64,000 nucleotides of DNA from Rhynchosporium graminicola (lineage: Eukaryota; Ascomycota; Leotiomycetes; Helotiales; Ploettnerulaceae). Positions 59,131 to 64,000 of this stretch are shown here, one piece after another (positions within the stretch are counted from its first letter, which is position 1; each line of letters begins with the position of its first letter). A model generated the notes under the pieces. That model was not told where the DNA came from. It searched no databases and worked only from the letters and a program-made list of their open reading frames with translations. A program made the translations under genes and the position numbers. The stretch lies in the NCBI GenBank assembly GCA_900074885.1, contig FJUW01000005.1, positions 588,242 to 652,241 on the forward strand, in the 5' to 3' direction.

Positions 59131-60652
59131 CTAGTAGTGGCACAGCCCACCCGAATTCTCATCGAGAGTCCAGTTACCAGCTAGGCCACAGGTATCATCC
59201 TCATCAACTGGAAGCTCGTCGAGCTTTCCAGAAAAGAAGTCCCCTTGGCCTTTGATGCTGTAATCCCTGTTCATAACTCGTCGAGTCCAGGCATCGATAG
59301 CGGGTTCACCAGTCTCGTCCCGGGCCTGCTTCAAGAAAGGAATCAATGCTGTACCGCCAGTACCTTTCAAATTCTTCTTTCCGGTATCGCTTTGATCCTC
59401 ACGAGACGCTGTAGCAATATTGCGGCGCTGAACGACAGGGCTCTCGGATCGAGATAGTGATCGGGACTCCCGAGACTTGATTATGATGTACCGGGACACA
59501 ATGTTGATGTGCTTGTTGCGAAACTCTCGGAGCATTGCAAGACAAGCGTCGTAGGCCAGGATGAGTTCCGAATTGTTCCGATGTCTTTCAACGTAATCAC
59601 GTATATTGGCAACCTTAGCGACATCTTCCAAGAAGCGACGATGTGGTCCTGGCATGTATTTTCGCATTTCAAGCAGGAAGTTGTGCTTAGGTGGGGGCGC
59701 CGCACCCTGAAATTCGCTCTCAGGTGCTGCGTCCTTCTTTTCACCAGTTGGACGGTGCTCAATACCGAGAATGATATCAAAGAACTGGATGATGGAGCTT
59801 TGCGCATTGCTACCACCACTATATTGCCGGAACTTTTCGGCCCCGGTGCCATCCTCATACACTACACCATGAGGCAGTCCAGCCTCTACCATATTCTTGC
59901 TTCCAGCAAGGAAAGGTCGGATACGATTATAAAATACCTGCGGGTCACAACTCTCATGCATGCGCTGTAAGAGCGTGCCAAGATCATCTAGCCTTTCGGC
60001 AAATGCTCGAAGACATGCAGCTACCGTAACACTGTCATTGATTCGTGCTGCTTGAATAGCAGCCATCATCAACGGAATTACAGGCGCTCCTCGTGCTTCA
60101 ATGGCAACAGATATGAGGTAGAACCAAGACTCGTCAATAGATCCTGTGAAAGTCATAAGAGTTGCCAGATTCTCCATATTATCAACAGGTTCATCTTGGA
60201 ACAATGGCTTGAAGTTCCAAAGACAGACCGCGGCATATGTGGCAACCGGAAGCACTTCAAGGAAGGCCGAAACGTGAATGAGTGGAATCGAAATTGACGC
60301 TGGCAGACGCTATTGGCAAGTAAGTATAGCTAATTGAAATCTTGCCGCTAGAGCTACTGACCTCTGATGGGCTGTCACCGCCCCAGATGTAGCCATGGGC
60401 CATAAAACACAATAATGAGTATGCCCTCCTCCACTCCGAATCGTGTTCCAGACCCGCAGTGGAAAGGACAGGCAATTGATCTATGACTCCGCGCAATCGC
60501 TTGCTTAGAATCAAACCCTGGAGGTTGGCCACAATGGCTTCCCATTTGTTGTAGTATGGGTCGGGGAGCCTCTCGAGAGGTAAATCGGGCGGAAGGAAAC
60601 CATATTCTGGCGAAATTCCATAGTCCCTAAGATTTGGAAGAGGCGGAAGCAT
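59131..60652 (-). CDS. indoleamine 2,3-dioxygenase (tryptophan to N-formylkynurenine)
   Basis: Two exons, 60652-60362 and 60309-59131, with one 52-bp intron (donor GTCAGT). The product is 489 residues. It is a heme enzyme opening the indole ring of L-Trp, the first step of the kynurenine route to NAD (yeast BNA2). The N-terminus has YGISPEYGFLPPDLPLERLP and YNKWE, both typical of the family. SIPLIHVSAFLEVLPVATYA spans the domain interface, and ESWFYLISVAIEARGAP and FNR-like VFYNRIRPFLAG follow. The heme-ligand His is H320 in RKYMPGPHRRFLEDV. Between about residues 365 and 440 a Ser/Arg- and Lys-rich insertion precedes the C-terminal GTGGTALIPFLKQARDETG motif. Many fungi have two or three IDO paralogues; which one this is cannot be told. 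Divergent from vps23. Confidence 0.95.
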
Positions 60653-61262
60653 GCTTTCGAGAGAGGGTTTGGACGGTAGGATCGTACCAGACGCAAGGAG
60701 TATACAGATCTCTGTCCGGAATACTCCTCAGCCGTAGGGGATTTCAGTAGGCGAACTTTGCATGAAGTTTGGGTTAAAAATCAATGGAGGAGGCGCGGAG
60801 TTGAGTAATGCGGAAAATAGAGGCAACAAGGTAGAGAAAGAGGTCCATGAGGTACTTGTAGTGAGGTAGTGGCGCCGATTCCCAGCTCAACCACCCCACT
60901 ACATCCCATTCCACCTCTTCTATGACAGTCAGTTTCAGCTTTCAAAGCAAACCTAAACACTAAAAAAATGAATCCCAGCGATTTCGGAACCTTGCGGGTG
61001 AAGGGAGTAATCGAAGTAAGAATTATCGGTAAGACCGAGGTCACTATTTGATTGGTTCATGAGAAAAAAGCTAGAGCTCGGACAAAGCTTAACGAGCCTA
61101 CGGAGTAAGTAAGTTAAGTAAGGTTCTAGAAGGACCGTAGCACAGTAGCACACCTGGCACAGCATCATTCATCCTCTATCACGTGCCTTGCCAAGATCTA
61201 GGCCACCTTCGTTCGTTGCGTGGGATAGCTGATAAATGCAACACCATGACGCCCATATCAAG
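60653..61262. promoter_or_regulatory. divergent promoter region between the dioxygenase gene and vps23
   Basis: 0.6 kb shared by two divergent start codons. Contains TACGGAGTA at 61099-61107. No gene seen. Confidence 0.5.
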
Positions 61263-63010
61263 ATGGCCGCTGTTAAGCAGCAGGTTCTCAACTGGCTTTA
61301 CAGTGTTCTTACAAGTGTAAGTAGATAGACTTTTTGTCTAGAATCAATTGCTCAATTGGCGCAGGAATATCACGACATTACTAGAAGTTATGGGGACGTA
61401 GCCCAGACATTGTCGCATTACTCCTCTCTCTCTCCTCGAACCGAAGTCTACAGTATGCATACACTTTTGGGAATCGCAATAATTCAAGGCTGATCCAAGC
61501 TACAGCTTACGAGAATGGCAAATCAGCTCTCCTTCTACATCTGTCTGGCACACTCCCAGTCGTCTTTCGGGGCACCACGTACAGGTTCCCAATAGCATTA
61601 TGGATACCACATGCATACCCGCTGGAACCTCCTCTCATATATGTTGTCCCAACGGACGGGATGATGGTCAGACCAGGTCAACATGTCGATCAGCAAGGCA
61701 AAGTTTACCACCCATACTTGGTTGGGTGGGCACAGTATTGGGATGTAAGTGGCAGACACTTTCCTGCAGTCGCACAGAGATTAACAAGATTCTCGTTATA
61801 GAAGTCCAACATACTCGACTTTTTGGCGATTCTTCGGGAAGTATTTGCAAAAGAGCCGCCTGTTGTGTCTCGACAACAACAGAACCCTCCTCCGCGTCCT
61901 CAGAGCCAGGCACCTCCTCCCATACCGCCTCCACCTCCAGGATCAGTACGATCAGCCTCCATATCGAGTCTAAATGGGCCTCCCCCTCCACCACCTAAGC
62001 CCGGAAGCAATGCCCAGCAATCGCCAGTGGGCGAGCCGTCAAGACAAGATAGCGGACCTCCCCTGCCTCCGTTGCCATCACAGCTAGGTAACGCTCAATA
62101 TGGCCAGCAAAGTCCAACCTATAACGAATTTGGACGAAACCCTCAAAGGACCAGCAGTCTACGTTACGAAACAGCGCCTCCTCTGCCACTTCAGCCTCAG
62201 AGACAGCAGAGTTTGAGACAGTCATTAGGCGGTCCTGTCAGTCTAATACCCTCACCACAAGCACAATCGAACCAGCAACAGTATCAGCCACTTAAGTCCC
62301 CGAATAACTCGCAACCTTCTCATAATCCCCAACAACAATTTATACGAAATAATACCGTCCACCAACAACCCCAGTGGCAACAATATTCCCAACAACATCC
62401 ACCCCAACCACAAGCCAAACCCCCACCTCCACCAGACTTGATGGACGGGCCACTGGTCCTTGCAGTACCATCCGAAGCATCAGCCAATCTCCCAGCTCCT
62501 CCCGTACCACCGAATCCCGAAAAGGATATGCTCCTGCACAACATAGGCCGAACCCTCTACGCACAGCGACAACATACACGCGGCCTGACGGCATCAAGTC
62601 TACCCGGCTTAGAATCACAGCGCAAGGCCATGTTAACCTCGCTCAACAGCATGCAAGCCGAGATCCAAGCTCTCGAATCACTGAACAATCTCTTATCGTC
62701 GAACACGAAGATTTTACACACCGCTCTCCACGACGCGGATGCAGTGATCGATCAGAGCCAACATCGGACTGCTCCAAATATAGATGAGCTGTTGGTCGCT
62801 CCGACTGTTGTTGGGAACCAATTGTATGAGCTCGTGAGTGAAGAGAGGAGTTTAGGTGATGCATTATTCGTTCTTGGGAGAGCAGTTGAGAAAGGGAGGA
62901 TTACACCAGCTGTATTCGCCAAGATGACTCGAACTCTGGCACGGGAATGGTTTTTAAAGAAGGCTCTGGTAAAGAAGATCGGCAATGGGATGGGACTTGC
63001 AACTTATTAA
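61263..63010 (+). CDS. vps23: ESCRT-I subunit Vps23 / Tsg101
   Basis: Four exons: 61263-61316, 61365-61452, 61506-61744 and 61802-63010; introns of 48, 53 and 57 bp. The product is 529 residues. The N-terminal UEV domain (about 1-145) has WLYSVLTSEY, then GTTYRFPIALWIPHAYPLEP and PTDGMMVRPGQHVD with YLVGWAQYWD. It lacks the catalytic Cys of ubiquitin-conjugating enzymes, as expected. A Pro/Gln-rich linker follows (about 150-340, with PPPPP runs), then a coiled-coil stalk (QRKAMLTSLNSMQAEIQALE) and the C-terminal steadiness box (GDALFVLGRAVEKGRITPAV, then LAREWFLKKALVKK). It binds ubiquitinated cargo at endosomes in multivesicular-body sorting, and in fungi also takes part in ambient-pH signalling through the Rim/Pal pathway. 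Complete at both ends. Convergent with the next gene, only 113 bp away. Confidence 0.96.
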
Positions 63011-63123
63011 AATAGTTCGCACAGATACGAAATGATGACTTTAAGACAAGAAATACAGTTCTTCTTTGGTACGTGATGAACTGATTGATACATTGAGAGT
63101 AATTCAATAAACCGTGGGCTATA

Positions 63124-64000
63124 TCATAACTTCCTCCTCTGTCTGAATCTTTCCCCCTTGTCTCGGTCCATGGTACCTCCTACTCGATCCTTACAAATCC
63201 GCGCCATGCTCTGCATTTCCACAGCACGAACAGGCCGTGGTTGTCTCAAGCTACATTCTGCACTCTTTCTTATCATTTTTCCGAACTCGACATCCTCAGA
63301 AAGTGATATTGACTCTCTCTCACTCGCTGTCCCATCGCCTTGGCTTGAGAAAGCGGTCGGCGTTTTAGCCCATCTCTCGACGATAGTGCCACGTTTAATA
63401 CCAGCGCCTTCACCCACTGGACTCCAGGTCCTCTCATACTTCGCAAGTGCGACAGGAGGCTTGCTCTTTCCTGGCTCTTCCTCCTGGCTCCTTCGTGAAG
63501 ATATCTCAAAGATGCTTCGCAAAGACTTGCTCAATCTTCTGCGGAACATCTTGCCTCTTCCTGGCTGTGCACTCTCCGAGGTATTCTCGAACTTCTTAAG
63601 CTTCTCTTCAATCAGTTTGCTCCTTGTTGGTGATGCCTTTTTGGTCGGAGAGGAGGAATGCATAGCTCCGGTCATCGACTTCTCCCATGCATTGGCTCGT
63701 TCGGACACTCCAGGTGCCTGCTCGATCTCTGAAGGTTTGACATCTATCAATTGGGATAAGGTCTTTGGTGAAGTTGTAGGTGTGGGGGACAATCCGCACC
63801 ATTCGGGCGCCGGTGGTGTCACGGATGTTTGCTCATGAATTCGCTCTTCGGGTGGCGACGAGGGAGGCGAGGAAGGAGTGTCAACAGCATCCAATATTGG
63901 ATCTAGTCCACAGCACGGTTCTGGAGATGCAGATCTCGGCGAGAACTTGCCATCGAACAGTTTTCTCATGGCCGCAACTTTCGTCCGCGTAATTTCTGCA
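63124..64000 (-). CDS. Ser/Pro-rich protein of unknown function, N-terminus beyond right edge
   Basis: One open frame from the window edge to a stop at 63124. An ATG lies at 63969, but the frame stays open upstream (reading ITRTKVAAM), so the true start is probably outside the window. The visible ~290 residues are disordered: Pro/Ser-rich (TPSSPPSSPPEER), with Ser-Pro sites, a short helical block (SKLIEEKLKKFE), a basic motif FRRRLSKSLRSIFEI, and RGTIVERWAKTPTAF. The basic C-terminus ends RFRQRRKL. No catalytic domain, signal peptide or membrane segment is seen. I do not recognise a characterised family; phosphorylation-regulated cytoskeletal or signalling proteins have such composition, but that is only a guess. 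Confidence 0.72.
   Translation of the reverse strand, partial: AEITRTKVAAMRKLFDGKFSPRSASPEPCCGLDPILDAVDTPSSPPSSPPEERIHEQTSVTPPAPEWCGLSPTPTTSPKTLSQLIDVKPSEIEQAPGVSERANAWEKSMTGAMHSSSPTKKASPTRSKLIEEKLKKFENTSESAQPGRGKMFRRRLSKSLRSIFEISSRRSQEEEPGKSKPPVALAKYERTWSPVGEGAGIKRGTIVERWAKTPTAFSSQGDGTASERESISLSEDVEFGKMIRKSAECSLRQPRPVRAVEMQSMARICKDRVGGTMDRDKGERFRQRRKL

Noticed and set aside
1..64000. CRISPR arrays, rRNA operons, biosynthetic gene cluster backbone enzymes (PKS, NRPS, terpene synthase)
   Set aside because: None seen on either strand.

Overview
This is a draft-assembly window from a filamentous ascomycete (Pezizomycotina). Evidence: genes with many short introns (about 45-310 bp) carrying GT donors, CTRAY-type branch points and AG acceptors; fungus-specific families (Zn2Cys6 regulators, RTA1, a Ser/Thr-rich GH18 chitinase, a 14-helix drug:H+ antiporter); and long CT-rich leaders. 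The wide gene-free spacing and protein style suggest a Leotiomycete (Botrytis/Sclerotinia relatives), but that is an impression and not a proven placement. Exon limits below were read by hand from splice signals, and the total of every complete gene is a multiple of three.

Left part (1-17.3 kb): the 5' end of a Zn2Cys6 regulator runs off the left edge (1-486, minus). Then, all on the minus strand, come an RTA1-family 7-helix protein (3964-4946), an MFS/DHA2 exporter (6828-8687), a small CsbD/Hmp1-like hydrophilic protein (13149-13798), a Kes1/Osh4-type oxysterol-binding protein (14463-15859) and a conserved unknown protein (16753-17349). An N gap flanked by C runs lies at 11406-11437.

Middle (17.3-48.6 kb): two large blocks without recognisable genes (17.35-26.6 kb and 38.3-48.6 kb) hold microsatellites, a 138-bp tandem duplication, CT-rich tracts and several promoter-like stretches. 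Between them lie a Gln-rich disordered protein (26638-28323) preceded by 1,254 nt without any ATG, a coiled-coil protein (29367-30774), a short-chain dehydrogenase (31087-32431, minus) and a secreted chitinase (36285-38269).

Right part (48.6-64 kb) is gene-dense. The most coherent unit is an L-rhamnose catabolic cluster. A Zn2Cys6 regulator of RhaR type (48645-51690, minus) is divergent from L-rhamnonate dehydratase (53076-54540), which is followed by L-rhamnose 1-dehydrogenase (55330-56311). The dehydrogenase makes the lactone from L-rhamnose and the dehydratase acts on L-rhamnonate; the lactonase and aldolase steps are not in the window. Housekeeping genes follow: a Pof3/Dia2-type TPR-F-box-LRR protein (56593-58674, minus), indoleamine 2,3-dioxygenase (59131-60652, minus), the ESCRT-I subunit Vps23/Tsg101 (61263-63010, plus), and a phospho-/Ser-Pro-rich unknown protein cut by the right edge (63124-64000, minus).

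I found no CRISPR array, rRNA, convincing tRNA, intact transposon or clearly new multi-gene system. The best leads are the rhamnose cluster with its regulatory architecture, the ATG-free leaders, and possible unannotated short spliced genes behind promoter-like sequences.
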